A DNA stretch of 64,000 nt from Aphrocallistes beatrix (GCA_963281255.1 OY725496.1:1364001-1428000), one strand, 5' to 3'; shown: positions 35,852 to 48,650, numbered from the stretch's first letter. Notes: a model not told the origin generated them from the letters alone. Made by a program: numbers and translations.

Positions 35852-36700
35852 ACTCAGGCAATCTATGACAAAATATTCTTAACTTTGAAGGATACAACCC
35901 AAACATAGACCCTGAAACAATTATGGTTAAATACGAAAGAGCACCACTAAATGGGTTGTCTTCTACCTTTATGTGCAGAATTACAAGGATGCTGCTTTCA
36001 CTTTGGTCGAGCAATTTGGCAACATACAGGCGTTCGGATTGCAACAGCCTTACCAAAATGAGGAGGAAATTTCGATTTGCATAATAAAACCAAAAATTTG
36101 TCTTTTGATATAAATATATATCATTCCATAGCAAGGATTATTTGATGATGTAACTCAGAATTAGAAATGCAAACCTAAAACGGTTTTGCATGCGTCAATA
36201 TCTTTTTGGGGCGATACGTGCTCACGCTTAACATCTTGTATTTATATCTTTTTAACATGTTGCAAGCAAAATCGAAGGATTTTTCGCGGGCTGTATCCTT
36301 AATTTTTACACCTTCCATAAATGGTAATACTACTTGAAACTCCTAATTCGCTTTAGTTATACTCTAACCGGACAATAGTATTTGACATCCTTACTATTTT
36401 CCATCATAACTAGTCATAAAGTGGGTCTATTCATAGAGACAACAAGACTGTTGCCCACTGTCTATATATATAGTGACAGTTATATTACTAGTATGTTCTA
36501 CTATATAGGACTTCATATTCAACGATAATATACTCGTTATTTGTAACCAACCAAATACGAGTTTTAACCAGCATTACCATATATGGAATGGTGTGAAAAC
36601 CGCAAACTGGTCAAATTTAATATATTGAGTATAGCCTTTCTACTCAGCATACACTATTTCCTACTCAAAGATGGTAGAGTTGCCATGTCTAACTAGAGCC
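35852..36700. other. Intron stretch, nothing recognised
   Basis: A minus frame at 35847-36134 has no family features. Unassigned sequence up to the TIR element. Confidence 0.35.
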
Positions 36701-37441
36701 AAATTCGAGTTTTAAGTAGTATTACCCATAGCATTCTATATACTAAGGCAATGGCACTCACCCAAAAATTAGTACCATGGATTGGTTAAATACTTCAAAA
36801 CCAATAATTTTGATATTGTAGATATTTCAATTTTCCATCAATTTAGGCATTCATCCACCCTGACAAACTAACTATTATATCAGAACAATTGAAATGAGAT
36901 AGATTATTTGGTTTTTAATGCACATAATCGAATTATTTAATACTTAATACATACAAAATATCAAAAGAATAGTTAATCACAATATTGAGACTTGAGGGAC
37001 AGACTTGACTTAGCTTGAGGGACGGACTTGACTTAGCTTGAGAGAGACTTGACTTAGCTTGAGGGACAGACTTGACTTAGTTTGAGAGACAGACTTGACT
37101 TAGCTTGAGGGACAGATTTGACTTGACTTGAGACCTGAGACTTGAGGCATCATAAGGGAACAATCACACCCCGGCCTTTCAATAGGATATAGTCATACAT
37201 TCCGGACTTCTACAGTCTGTGAAGTCGACTAAATAAACAAAGAATATATTAAATTAGTTCTTGAATTTAGCCAGTTTACTATTCTCTAGTTTCAATACTA
37301 GTGCATTATATATAGGTCTTAACTTTATTAGTGTACAATGTTCTAGTTCCATAGTAGCACATGCCAAATTAATAATATTAGTAAAGGGAAGAGCCAGAAT
37401 AAATCTTTTAATTTCTGCTGAGGGTGCAGATACATCATCGT

Positions 37442-37906
37442 CATAGGCGTAATTCCATGGGTGGCAGGCAGGGTTGCCGTGGGAATGGGAATCCCATACC
37501 CATGGGATGGGAATGGGAATGATTTTTCCCCCGTGGGGATCCCCACATATTCCTATGGGGATTCCAACAGGGTCCTATGGGGATTCCCACAGAGTCCTAT
37601 AGGAATCCTCATGGGGATTCCCACAGGGTCCTATGGGAATTCCTACAGCGTTCCTATAGGGATCCATGGGGATTCTCATAGGGTCCTATTGGAATCCTCA
37701 TGGGGATTCCCACAAGATTCCCATAGAATTCCTGTGGGAATTGAAATTTAATTCCCACGGTAACCCACCCTGGTGGCAGGGGTAGCGTGCCACCCAGACC
37801 TAAATGTTATGTTGACTTGGGGTGGCATGCCACATTAGTTTGATATATGTTTACAAATCTCGCCATCCCAGCTAACCGTGAAAAAAACAAAATATTTACG
37901 CCTATG
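37442..37906. mobile_element. hAT-type element, CATAGGCG family
   Basis: CATAGGCGTAA and TTACGCCTATG ends, flanked by ATCATCGT and ATCGTCGT (one mismatch). It carries the nested element at 37469-37772. Confidence 0.78.
37469..37772. mobile_element. Nested hAT MITE of CCTATGGGGATTCC units
   Basis: Ends CAGGGTTGCCGTGGGAAT and ATTCCCACGGTAACCCACCC then TG. Exact duplication GTGGCAGG at 37461-37468 and 37773-37780. The interior is a tandem GGGGATTCCCACAGGGTCCT array with a period near 20-30 bp. Confidence 0.9.
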
Positions 37907-38080
37907 ATCGTCGTTAAATGACTATTCTTCCCTACCCAATTCACATTGAACATTTTCTAAACACCATTAACGAATTTCAAGAACTCAACAGTTTAGTTCT
38001 GGTCTACACTGTTCTTATCCATGATATAAGCTAACAGTTCGGCTGAAGTTGACTAATGAAAATCTTAAGGACCCAAATTA

Positions 38081-38142
38081 CATTTCACCTTTCCAACCTG
38101 ACAACCGGCATGCTTGTCAGGTTGGAAAGGCGAAGTGAAATG
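38081..38142. repeat. Stem-loop with 17-bp perfect core
   Basis: CCTTTCCAACCTGACAA and TTGTCAGGTTGGAAAGG flank a CCGGCATGC loop, and CATTTCA/TGAAATG extends the stem across a 4-base bulge. Confidence 0.8.
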
Positions 38143-39044
38143 TCCCGATGTTAATTTGGAGCACGTTTAGATAAATTGCACTTATCCGAATTTAAAAAAA
38201 GGTACTTATGCCCACGTTTTTGTAGTAACGAGGATTGCATTTACTAAATTTGGGGAAGGCAACACTTTTTATTAGTCTTTTAAATTCAGTCAATTGTTTC
38301 TACCCAACTTGAGTATGTACATATATGCATGATTCTAGAATAATTAACTACATTACTTAAGAAATCACTCACCCGGGATTTTGTTGATCTGGTACTATCC
38401 ACACGTCTTGGAATGGCTCAATACCATTTTCACGAAGAGCACCATCTTTGGGAAATTGAAAAACTTCATGAAGTGTTCCACTCCTCAGTAATTGGAAGTC
38501 GAGTCAAGGCGCGAGACAAGAAATCTCGTCCAAATAATGATTTATGCAATTAGTGTTGTCAAGTGGGTATTATAAATGAGTAATAGAAATAATATGCAGC
38601 AAAACAATACATTATTGTAATACACTAGTGTTGTATGTGAAGTAAATATAAATATTGTGGTTACCTAATATTTTCAAAATGAATATTTAAACAACCATGA
38701 ACTCACAATATGAGATAATTATATAGTTGGTAATAACAGTTATTTAATAAGCAGTTTTAGGATTGAAATATTTAACCAATCCATGGTACCAATTTTTGGG
38801 TCAGTGCCATTGCCTTAGTATATAGAATGCTATGTATTACCATATATGGACGGTATATGATTTAAAATCGGCGCCAAAGCCCAAATACATAGTTTTGAAA
38901 GTGGGTCTTGATCTTCAAATGAATCTTAATTTGTATATAATCATCGTACCTAATTTTATGCTTGTACCATAAAATGCACAATTTCTTCTATTATTGTAGT
39001 TTATCTGCTCCACTATATGAATGTATTACCAGCATTTATGAAAA

Positions 39045-39561
39045 CAAGCCCGCTTCGCTTGCTTGCGGTTCGCAGCGTTCGGATACTTTCTGTCCGCAGA
39101 GTAGCCCTGCGTGCCCCTGGGGTTACTCAATCTATCCTGTTTTGGGAATTTGTTTACTTTATGTAATTATTGTAACAAAAGTGAACCAATAATTTCCCAA
39201 TCGCTTACTTGTGCTGAGCAGCTGGCGAACACTTTGTGTCCGCCGGACTTTTATTAATTATAAGGTAGATAACATCTCTAAATATGTCTGTCTTCTTACT
39301 GTTATAATCGATCTCACTCGAAAAATCACAAAATTTGTAAAATTTTGACTTTTTGATGCGTAATAATAGTTATCATTTTTTATTATAGTTGCATCATATG
39401 TGAAGAATATTAATATAAACAGTCTATTAATTTTCAGCGTCTTATCACCTAAAATGGTTGAGTTATAGTAAAAAAACTGAATTTCTAATTATAAAAAGGT
39501 TAAAATAGCTACATAATTCCATGATGAGTCGACATTTTCATCTGGGTTCAGTACTTAGTGG
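39045..39561 (-). mobile_element. Two diverged Helitron 3' fragments
   Basis: The first (39045-39130) ends, in reverse, GCGGGCTTG before T and has a decayed hairpin. The second (about 39196-39561) keeps GGCGAACACTTTGTGTCCGC, CGAAAAATCACAAAATTTG and the ATGATGAGTCGACATTTTC block. Both are older than the copies at 5-25 kb. Confidence 0.6.
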
Positions 39562-39610
39562 AGCATATATATTGATGTACACATATATTTTGATAAAATT
39601 TTGATTTTAG

Positions 39611-39783
39611 CATGCCTAATTTACGGGACGGGATGGGTTAAGATGCCTAATTTACGGGACGTGACGAGTCAAGATGCCTAATTTACGGGACGGGACAGAA
39701 AGGTGCCTAATTCACGGGACGGGACGAGTTAAGGTGCCTAATTTAAGGGACGGGATGCCGTCCCGTCCCGTAAATTAGGCATG
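39611..39783. mobile_element. MITE of GCCTAATTTACGGGACGGGA units
   Basis: Starts CATGCCTAATTTACGGGACG and ends with its complement CGTCCCGTAAATTAGGCATG. The interior repeats the same unit every ~36 bp. No duplicated target was found. Confidence 0.7.
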
Positions 39784-39792
39784 CCCAAGAAG

Positions 39793-39948
39793 CAGGGGCG
39801 GTCCCAGGGGGGGGGCATTTGCCCCTGGTATGATTCTGCGGTCCCGGATTTTATTCGACCACCTAAGCCAAAATCATAGTAAGGCCCTGGATATTTTTTC
39901 TTTGGCCCCGCCTCGCCCCGGTTTGGAAAATTCCTATGACCGCCCCTG
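39793..39948. mobile_element. hAT MITE (156 bp)
   Basis: Ends CAGGGGCGGTCCCAGGG and TATGACCGCCCCTG, flanked by the exact duplication CCAAGAAG (39785-39792 and 39949-39956). It contains a G8-9 run. Confidence 0.88.
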
Positions 39949-39956
39949 CCAAGAAG

Positions 39957-40864
39957 GCCTTCAAATTTGATCGTATTTGTTAAGCAATAGACTACTTCTT
40001 CCTATTAGGTGATAATATAGTAATTGAACTTGAAATTCAACGAGTTTTGAGTTATGGATCGATTTTTAGAATGTGACCAAAATAATGGGGCTAAGAAGGT
40101 ATAAAATATTTTCAGGGGTGTGTTAGCCCCCCTTAGGGGGTGGATACTGCAGGGATGGATAGACTTCCGAACCTCAGAGGGGTAAAGGATGTCTAAAATA
40201 TTCAGTGTAGTTAGATGCAACCCTGCGCCTGTCGCTCCATTATTTGGGTACTATATTTAAGCCAGACATTTTTAATCATTGTCTAATGATTATTTCGCAC
40301 TTGTCCCGTACCTGCTCCTAGGACCCTGTTTATTAGAATAAACAAGACAGGGATATGTAATAATTTGATCATATTAAGCTATCCAATAATTAAGCAACAA
40401 GGTACTGTGCGATAATAACTAGCATTCACACCATCCCAATTAATTAGCCAGAGTAAATACTACATTGGATCAGAAACGTACAATTGATTCCAGTAAAATA
40501 ACCCTGTGTAAGTTTGTTTTGGGTTCCCCCTACCTTAATCCTTAAAAAGCTGGATCCCCAAAACTCGCTTGCACCGGAAAATATATCATTGTTATTAAAA
40601 ATAGCCGTATAAATAATTAACTGTCTTAATTTACCCCGGAACAACTTTGTAATTTGACTAATTATATAGCGAATTCGTTCCTGTTGGAACCTATTTGCAA
40701 CCGAAGCAAACATTTCATAACAGAACGATTATAGTAAGTGTGAAGCATAATATTATTAACATTATTGATTTCTTTATTATCAGAAATGAATTTATGAAGG
40801 AATTGCTTTTTTAAATGAAGAGCTCTTCCAACGCTGCACTAACCAACATTTCCCTTTAGATATA
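39957..40864. other. Intron stretch with no identified element
   Basis: Minus frames at 40005-40220 and 40444-40713 lack family features. Confidence 0.35.
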
Positions 40865-41154
40865 CAGTAGGACGTCAGTTATCCGAACGGATCGGGACCG
40901 AGGGGTTCGGATAACTGAAGTTGTTATGTAATTATATAGAAAAGTTGGTCAGTGGTACTAATTAGTCATAATGATGAATATGGATAAAATACATATTGAT
41001 CTATGTACGTATCATTTATAGTATATAAAATGATGGCAGTGTAGAACTTTCAATTCTCAACTCAAGGATGCATCATTTATAAATTTATTAATTTTAGTTT
41101 GGTCAACCAAGGGGTTCGGATAACTGAAGTGTTCGGATAACTGACGTTCTACTG
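40865..41154. mobile_element. Pogo-like MITE (290 bp)
   Basis: Ends CAGTAGGACGTCAGTTATCC and GATAACTGACGTTCTACTG with TA on both sides. Sister of 21200-21487. Its end is 149 bp before the acceptor of the UBR4 exon at 41304. Confidence 0.88.
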
Positions 41155-41303
41155 TATGTAAAACAATCCAGTGTTCTTTATTTATTTTATTCATAATTTA
41201 TTGTACCCGTATATACCTATATATTCTTGATTGATTTTTATTAATTTTTTGTTCAGTATGTTACTTCTCTTATGTATACATTTTAATATATCAATTTATG
41301 TAG

Positions 41304-41587
41304 ACAGTGATGTGAAAGAACAATCTGATGGTTGTTTTCAATATATTCATCCCTGTTTAAATTCTTTTTTGCCAATTATTACTGGCTTAGCTGAGGTCCA
41401 TAACGTTAAAGGAGAGTTATTGATTCTTGAATCTGTTTCAAAATGGCTACCTATCTGTAGAGATATTATTCTTAAGTATCTATATTTGAAAAATGATAAA
41501 ACCTACGAACAATTTGTTACAGAATTTGCTGCACCATGTAGTTTTCTTTCAGATTTACTTGAACAAATAAAACTTATTATCTCAGTT
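41304..41587 (+). CDS. UBR4: UBR4 exon d
   Basis: An open segment with a near-ideal donor GTT|GTAAGT at 41588. Two acceptors are possible. The AG at 41255-41256 would break the frame with the previous exon (phase 1). The AG at 41302-41303 gives a phase-1 entry in frame, so that one is chosen. The exon codes for about 95 residues, with helices and a conserved-looking block around CLNSFLPII and LILESVSKWLP. It ends in phase 0, matching the acceptor at 44500. In vertebrate UBR4 the same stretch before the UBR box is also a helical repeat region ending in an acidic linker. An additional small exon between 31382 and 41304 cannot be ruled out. Confidence 0.7.
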
Positions 41588-41960
41588 GTAAGTTCTTATT
41601 ATTAGTAGTAGTGTAATTTTATTGATATAGAAAGACAGTTTATATTCTCTGAAAATTCATTCAACATCATTTCCCAGATTGAGGATGTGTACTTCCACAT
41701 TTCTGGATGAGGACACAATGTAAACATTGCCTCATCATCCTTAGATTCCAAACCGCTCCCATTCCATTTGTGAGTGGATTTTCCCATACTTAATATTTTA
41801 TTAATTATTTTTTGTCCACGGTCTCCACCCCAGTGGCGTCCCCAAGGGTGGGTCATGTCTCCGCACGAAACGTTCCGAGTGTCCATACGATATACACTGC
41901 CCTTCCAGAATTATACATACCTCTCAATATTTCCATTCAAATAGTATTAATGTTAATATA

Positions 41961-42701
41961 CACTGCCTGGCCAAAAGTATTGGAACACAACAATAATTTG
42001 TATCATGGATAGTACTAAAATAAGACTATCCTTGGATCCAAATACATTCAAGCTATGACAGCCACTGTGTATTTAATTTCAGATTAGTAGTCTACACATC
42101 CGAACTACTCAATTTTGAATTTGCTATTTAATAGTTCCTTTCAAAAGTAAATACTATCACCATAGGCGTCGTAAACTTTATTTCCTACCCTTGGACTGCC
42201 CGGCCACAATAATCCAGGGCCGTTCAGTCAGTTAATCGAGCCGTATCTTCAGCTGATCCAGCGTTACCGTCAGCCAAATGGGCCGTGAATCCTTGATCTA
42301 GATGAGGAATTAGTAACAGTCAATTACCAGTACATGCTTTTACCGGGTAGTACCCGGCATTCACTCTGGGCCGCCAGGCAATTGCCGGGTAACCCGGTGG
42401 GTTACGACGCCTATGACTATCACATGTACCACATTGAGCCTCTTGTTACTGGTCACTATCATTATATGTGAAGGTGACAGGTGGATCAAAGAGGTTAACA
42501 CAATATAATGACCTTTAAGGAAGAATTCCTTCCAAATGTGAGTAATTAGAATGTGTAGATTACGAATTTGAATCATATACTATGTCATAGCTGTCGTAAT
42601 TTTTTTAAAAATTAATTACCTTACATGGAAGACTCATTCTAGTACTTTTTATGATGCAAATTATTGTGGTGTTCAAATACCAAAATACTGGCTCGACAGT
42701 G
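41961..42701. mobile_element. Tc1-type MITE with a nested hAT element
   Basis: Ends CACTGCCTGGCCAAAAGTAT and ATACTGGCTCGACAGTG, TA on both sides. Inner repeats GTGTTCAAATAC and GTATTGGAACAC are partners. A hAT element interrupts it at 42161-42415. Confidence 0.78.
42161..42415. mobile_element. hAT-type element, CATAGGCG family (255 bp)
   Basis: CATAGGCGTCGTAA and TTACGACGCCTATG ends with the exact duplication ACTATCAC (42153-42160 and 42416-42423). Confidence 0.9.
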
Positions 42702-44500
42702 TATATCTAGTCAATAGCATTTAAAAAGTTCTTGAGGCTCCCCCAATTAATTTTCATGCTGACATAGACTGGAATTTAATTGATTGAGAATCAACTGGTG
42801 TTACAGTTCCACCACTAATTTCGGATATCCCGAATAGTATTCTAGAAAATGCTGTCATTGATGTGAAGCTAGTGTGGTGACAGAAAATGTATGCAAACAA
42901 CATCATATGAAGAACATCATGGTCATGTAGTATTAACCTTAGAATTAAGTTACAAATTAATAATTACAATGCCTCATACACTATAACTAAAATTTGTTCT
43001 TTTAGGAATAGCCAAAATTTCCTAATATAGTAATATACTAAAGCATATTGTAACATTTTAAAACACAAGACATACTTTGGAAGTCAATATAATTCGATAT
43101 CACACATATTATGTATATTTTATGGGGGATAAAACCAAGTTTAGTTGGCAAACTTCAAAAGAGGGCAAAAAGGTATAATCCATATGTTATGGATATATAT
43201 CAATTCACTGAATAATGAATTCGACCGGTTCATTAAAGTCGATTTTTGCAGGGTCAAACATCAACATACCTTGCTCAAATTTTGCAGGAATACTTCTTAG
43301 ACTAAGTCTCCAAAATCCTGACGAGATAATTTTTATAGCTTGCAAAAAGTAAAATTCACTCCACCTTAGAGCGCTCCTTTTTAAGAAGTGTAGATAGTTT
43401 ACTAATGACCATCCATCCTTATCTCTAATTTTGACATATTCATATCATAATATTACCAGGAGAGTAAATTAGCACTGATTATTTCTCCATATATGAAAAA
43501 TAGCTGTAGATTGATATTTGAACATTATTAATGATTTTTCTGGGTGGCAAGCTCCCATATCCCCCACCACCGCTATATCTAATTAACAATGTAATTACTA
43601 CCGTAATAATTGGAATTCATAGAAACTTAAGAATAAATAAGAATTCAAAAAAATTATAATTATGAATATTTGAACAAAAATTAGTTATCATGCGTTGCTA
43701 TTTAATAATCATGTCAACTCCTCTGTTGAGTTTGATTGGTGCTATCATTAATTATATGTACTCGTAGTTTTATTTAAAAAATGTTTTCTGACAGTGATAT
43801 TTATGCATATTATTGTTTAACTTTTAATTGTGACCGAACCCAAGGATATTATGAAAAGAAAACCCCGTTCATTCCGATTTAAGCCTGTTTAATCCGCGTA
43901 TGGCCCAGTTAAATCCTGTTTAAACCTATTTCACCTAATTCCAACCCTGCATAAAACAGGTCAGAATATCACCAAAACTTTTCAAAATGTGTGAAAATTT
44001 GGTGTGAAAACCAGATAAATCACAATCCACGAATAGTTAAGATGACGTAACATGACCAATGGACTCGGAAAAATCCGACTTCTTTTTAACAATAATTCAT
44101 TTCCAAGTCAAACTGCGGATTACGATATATCAATATACACAATTGACCCAAGTTCCACAACCCATGAATGAACGCTTACAGTCTTTACTTAAAGGAGTCT
44201 GAATCGCATAGATTTCCATTTCCTTACAGGTCTCCGTAAGACGTCTATTATAAGATTAGATAACAATGGATACATATGTGAAATTCTGGGTACATAATAT
44301 GTGACAATTAGCTTATCAATCAAGATGATCTTTTGAATATTCAGTGAGAATTAATATTGGAGATGTTATTCTGTTATTCACCATATAACTAACTCTACCA
44401 ATAATTTAGCTCTGTATTCCCGGAAAACCTCCCAAATTTAATTGAGTGTTAAGATATTTAGGTTAATTGAAATTATGTTTTGACTGCTTGACTCTCTTAG
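42702..44500. other. Intron, nothing recognised
   Basis: AT-rich. No open frame of note and no paired terminal repeats were seen up to the acceptor at 44500. Confidence 0.4.
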
Positions 44501-44671
44501 GTTAAGATGTTGAAGAGTCGAGATGGGTCAATATTACACAATGATTCTATTGTTGTGCCAACCGAAGATTTTGAGAGTGAGACAGTGAATCTATCAGATT
44601 GGAATGAGTTTGGAGAAATTTACGATGATCACGAATCTGATGATATCAATGATAAACTCTGCACTTACACG
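44501..44671 (+). CDS. UBR4: UBR4 exon e, acidic linker before the UBR box
   Basis: A 171-bp, phase 0-0 exon between acceptor CTCTCTTAG (ends 44500) and donor ACG|GTTCGT (44672). It encodes 57 residues. The last part is DW-N-E followed by a run rich in Asp/Glu, then NDKLCTYT. Vertebrate UBR4 has the same layout just before the UBR box: DWVEEL, an acidic run, then CNKLCTFT. This gives good support for orthology and for the exon boundaries. The acidic stretch has no known catalytic role. Confidence 0.9.
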
Positions 44672-47345
44672 GTTCGTTAAATTATGTTTATTTTCTATGG
44701 TAAATTCCTACTAATTCACTCTTTGTCGTAAACGCCTTTGACTATATTATATTGTAGAATATTTGTTATGGCTATCCCGAATTTTTCACTAAAAAGATAT
44801 TACATAGCTCAACCAACTATATTGCGAATATAATTTAAAATGTATTGCATGTATCTCGGTAATACTTATTTTTCTCTAATAATCAATTACAAATGAAGCC
44901 GCTTAATTGGAACATCTCTCGAGTCAGCCTTTTATCCCGATTAACCGGTTTCCACTGTAGAAACCATTTTCATCATTGATTTTCCCATAAATATAAATTT
45001 AATCGGAGTTAATTTAATGTAATATTAATTACTAATTTGTTTTGCATTTAGCCAATCATTTTAAAATTTCAATCGGTTTAATCTGGTCTCATTCCAGATT
45101 AAACGAGGATGTTAACTTTTAATCGGATTATACGATGAAAACCAGCATTTTTATCGCTTCATCGGGGAAAAATATTGATAAATGGATGAACTACAAAATG
45201 TTCTGTCCTGATTAACCGAAGTTACTTCCCGATTATCCGATTACTTTTGTGTATAAAAAACTCGTTCCTTATAGATTGTCCCGATTAATCACTTGTATTT
45301 CACCAATCTGAATCATTATACGTAATTGATCCGGTTACTACATGCTCGGATAAGACATCTATCTTTATCCAAAAAAATAAAATGTTTTAATATAAATTCG
45401 GTTAGTGCGTACCTTTCAAAAACTATCAGTAGAAATATTTTGGTTTTCTGAGTACGTGGAAGCCAAAATAAAGTCAAAACTTTCATTATTGACTCGATTA
45501 ATACATAACGCGTTTAATATTGGCTTGCTTAGCACATACTTCAGACTATACTTATCAAATGGAGGGATATATTTACAAGTTTCAACTCGTGGATTATGTA
45601 TACGGATAAGGTGTACCTCGGTTACTACGTACTTTTTCCTGTTTCCCAGGCTGGTGCTTCTAAACTGAGTTTACTGTCTATTAAAAACAAATTTGTCGAC
45701 TCTGGAACCAATTTTAAAAAAGTTTTATTACCTTATAATATTGGCTCTTAGAAACATGGGGATGGGTATATAATCTTTTTAATCAATTGTCGCTAAAAAC
45801 TTCCACACCAGCCAGAGCAGGTAGGGAGCAGCGCATAGGTACTACCGGGTGCGATAGTGAGAACGGGGATATCTAAGGACACGTAGTGTAGCTCCTGTTG
45901 GCATACGTAGTCTTGATCAGTGACATATTGGTGGTGTAGGAGGTATATACAACGTAGTAGGTGGGCAGGGTTCGAAAGGGATAGCGGTTGTAGTCCCGAA
46001 TCTTTGATCGTATGAGAGGCAGATTTAACATCTGGCTTTGCAGATCGTCCTATTCTCAAAGTTGAATTGAGGGAAGGAGTACTGAAGGATTGAGATCAGG
46101 AGTGGAGGGGGTATGTGGGGAATAAGGTGGAAGTCTTGCCTGTTTATCAGTGCCATTTGACAACTTATTGATCACCCTGTATTAGCGGAGAGTTATTTGG
46201 TAAACTATTCAAGGGAGAGTCTACGTGTCTTGACTGAGAGAGGCTGAGTATACTTTCTTTCAGTAGTAGTGAATATAGCGGTAGCTGCCAGGCAGCGGGC
46301 GCATGGCAGGGGGTGGGTTGGATAGCTTGCACTCTTTGGGGACGTTTGGATTTATTGCATATGGGTTCTCTGTGCTCTGTTGCAGCAGTGTAGGTGATAT
46401 ACTAGGGGGGCCTTTATCATATTCTTGACAAAGGCCTCGTGAGTGACAATGCTCGAATCAGTTTGTGTATAGTATGCGTTTTAACCTTTAAGTCAGGGTT
46501 GGAAGGGCATGAAAAAATTCGAGATTGAAGCCTGCTGCGGTGTAGGCGTATTTGGCGGGGACACGTATGGCTGTGTCAGCGCATAACCAGGCGGCTACTA
46601 GGTCAGTGTAGAATGTGAGAATTGAATGGGGAATCGACTTCAGTACGTTATTACAGAGAGTCGATCGCAAGTATATCCGTTGGGGGTATGTCGCTGCGAT
46701 TGGGAAGATTGGGTTTGGGCGATATATATTTGAAGTAGGTGTTGGATCAGATAGAAGTTTAATAATAGTAAAGCACCAATACAAGAGATTTTCTGACTGT
46801 ATAGTCTCCCTCACTACAATAGTTTGGGAAAATAATAATTCAGTAAATGGGGCCTATACAGGGTGACAAATAATTTCTGTTCCAAGCTTGATTAGATATA
46901 AAATTTCTTCTATTCAAACAATCTTAGTTATTATGGTCTTTAGAGATTGTTATAATGTTAAAATATTTTTCGAGTGTAATACTTAGAAACTTGTTTTGTA
47001 AGGTGAATTTTTTGAAGAAAGATGTGTCCTGACTCAAGGCCAAAACCGCGAATCAGGGCCCAATGCTTCTGTAAAAGATGTCTTCATAATCGAAGTTCCT
47101 TGACGATTTAGCACCAGAAACCTTTCATTCACCATGGTAATATTTCACAAATCCAATGAATTCTTTATCAGATGAGGGAAAGTTATTCATTCACAATTCA
47201 AATTAGGTACAATTAACAAAATTACCCAAAATAGCACTTTTTTTCGCATCACAAAATAATCTCTGATCCAACTGGTTCTCAAATTGCAGTGATCTGAACA
47301 TATCTTTTTGATTATTTCGGTTTGAGTGATTCTTTTTTTTTATAG
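44672..47345. other. Intron with pogo-like remnants
   Basis: 44889-44960 has TTAACCGGTTTCCACTGTA, one end of a pogo-like MITE with no matching left end. 45387-45676 carries the GGTTAGTGCGTACC and GTTACTACGTAC arms of the family at 4978-5164. 45.8-46.8 kb is relatively GC-rich, but its frames lack family features. Confidence 0.45.
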
Positions 47346-47473
47346 ACAACTAATAAAGATTATATGAAGCAACATTGGTATCACTGTCACACCTGCAAAC
47401 TTTATGATTCGACTGGTGTATGTACTATTTGTGCGAAAGTCTGTCATAAAGGGCACGATGTAACCTATGTCAA
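47346..47473 (+). CDS. UBR4: UBR4 exon f, first half of the UBR zinc box
   Basis: The acceptor follows a T-rich tract (AG at 47344-47345) and the donor is AA|GTATGT at 47474. The exon encodes [20 protein letters not shown], then AKVCHKGH and a V-x-Y-x-K motif. This is the first two thirds of a UBR box, the zinc-binding fold that recognises N-degrons. The metal ligands expected in the family are present: C-x2-C, C-x2-C, then C-H and H. The HWYHCHTC and GVC-x2-C-A-x-VCHK spelling is that of the UBR4 subfamily rather than UBR1/2 or UBR5. The exon leaves two bases of a Lys codon, completed by the first base of the next exon. Confidence 0.95.
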
Positions 47474-48177
47474 GTATGTTAATTTTAGATTTTTCCAATT
47501 TTGACTTATTGTGATATACTATCAATTTTTTCCTATTTTAGTGTTGTTTTTGAAAATATTTTAATTTTAATGAGGTTAATCTAAAACCCCTCCACTGACA
47601 GTTTTAAGTTTGCTTGAGTATTTATTGTATGTTAGTCGGATACTTATAAATTAGTTCCAAATGTGTTTTTGACAGTCGCTATATATAGTATAGTATAGTA
47701 TAGTGACTACTCATTTCCATCAATTTTAGTGTTGCTTAAGTGAGAGAAACTCGATATCCGTTATTATTTAGCAGAGTAATCAATATTAACATTGTTTGGT
47801 GCTTATAAGGATGAATAAGTTAACATTTATAATAACTGGAGGAGGTTTATTGCGCATGAACGAATCTTTCAACTCTTTGATTCCCTTCAATTTTAACAAT
47901 TGGATACTACTTTCGCTTGCATTAATGCTTCAGAAATTTAGAAAGCGGAATCACCCTTTCATTCTCCCCTGGATTTAACACTGTTCCCTTATTCCCACTA
48001 GGTGTTGCTCCTAGGCAAAAAAATCTTCAATATTAAACAATGAAAATATATATCATTTTTATTAGTTTAGGCAAGTTGATGTCATTTTCTTTTTGTACTT
48101 TAGTTGCCCTTCTTCGGAAATTTTCATGGTTAATGATTATCCTAACTTTTAAAACTTGATTAATGTATGTGTATATA
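47474..48177. other. Intron, nothing recognised beyond a Helitron-like tip
   Basis: At 48143-48178, TCCTAACTTTTAAAACTTG resembles a diverged Helitron 5' tip, followed at once by the Tc1-type MITE end at 48178. Confidence 0.4.
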
Positions 48178-48270
48178 CACTACCCGGACACAAGTATTCG
48201 TCCACCACGAAAACCTCCAAACAAATAGTTTTAAAGTTGGTCTGTTTTAAAAGCATATGTAATTTAATAA
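48178..48270. mobile_element. Tc1-type MITE, left end only
   Basis: CACTACCCGGACACAAGTAT then CGTCCACCACGAAAAC, as at 19547, in a TA context. Confidence 0.65.
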
Positions 48271-48573
48271 CTTAACACATCTCTATAAATGTTAATATAT
48301 TCAATTAAATTTGACAGAAGATATCCCATTTCACAATGTTAAGAATCTTATATATTAAAATGCTGGATTTTTTGGTTTTTTGTTTGTCCGAATTGATTGA
48401 AGAATTGGGAAGTCATAGAGATGTGAAAATTGACTTGTAGGTGACTACGATTAAGCTCTAGTAAGATCTAAGCGAAATTTTCACACCTCTGCAAAAAAAA
48501 TGGAAAACAAATTTTCACACCTTTTCTGAAAATACATGCACAATGATAGAAATTACCAATATGTTAGAGCAGG

Positions 48574-48650
48574 GGTGGGCACAAAAGTTAGCTTTCGGGC
48601 CGCAGTGAAACTTTGAGCCGACTTGGCGGGCCACAAAATCTGCCTAAAAT
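48574..48650. mobile_element. hAT MITE, one end
   Basis: CAGGGGTGGGCACAAAAGTT and GAGCCGACTTGGCGGGCCAC match the right end of 3192-3532 in reverse. The other end was not found. Confidence 0.6.

Larger units (their letters stand above)
36716..38845. mobile_element. Large TIR element hosting other transposons
   Basis: The segment 36718-36805 (CTAAGGCAATGGCACTCACC, then CCATGGATTGGTTAAATAC) returns inverted at 38757-38840, giving arms of about 85 bp that may extend outward. Between them lie a GACTTGACTTAGCTTGAGGG minisatellite (36990-37150), a nested pair of hAT elements and a hairpin (38081-38142). The right part, from CATCTTTGGGAAATT to TGTTGTCAAGTGGGTA (38443-38575), recurs at 57657-57790. 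The minisatellite recurs at 54955-55100. The element is therefore related to the composite at about 54.9-58.8 kb. Confidence 0.6.

Noticed and set aside
36391-36420. Helitron 5' tip at ATCCTTACTATTTTCC
   Set aside because: Match stops after 11 bases, and no tract or 3' end follows.
41231-41303. Earlier start for the UBR4 exon at 41257
   Set aside because: That acceptor would put a stop in the frame carried over from 31382; the AG at 41303 keeps it open.
45793-46814. Minus frames in the GC-richer block at 45.8-46.8 kb as genes
   Set aside because: No family motif, no splice context and overlapping frames on both strands; treated as unassigned intron.
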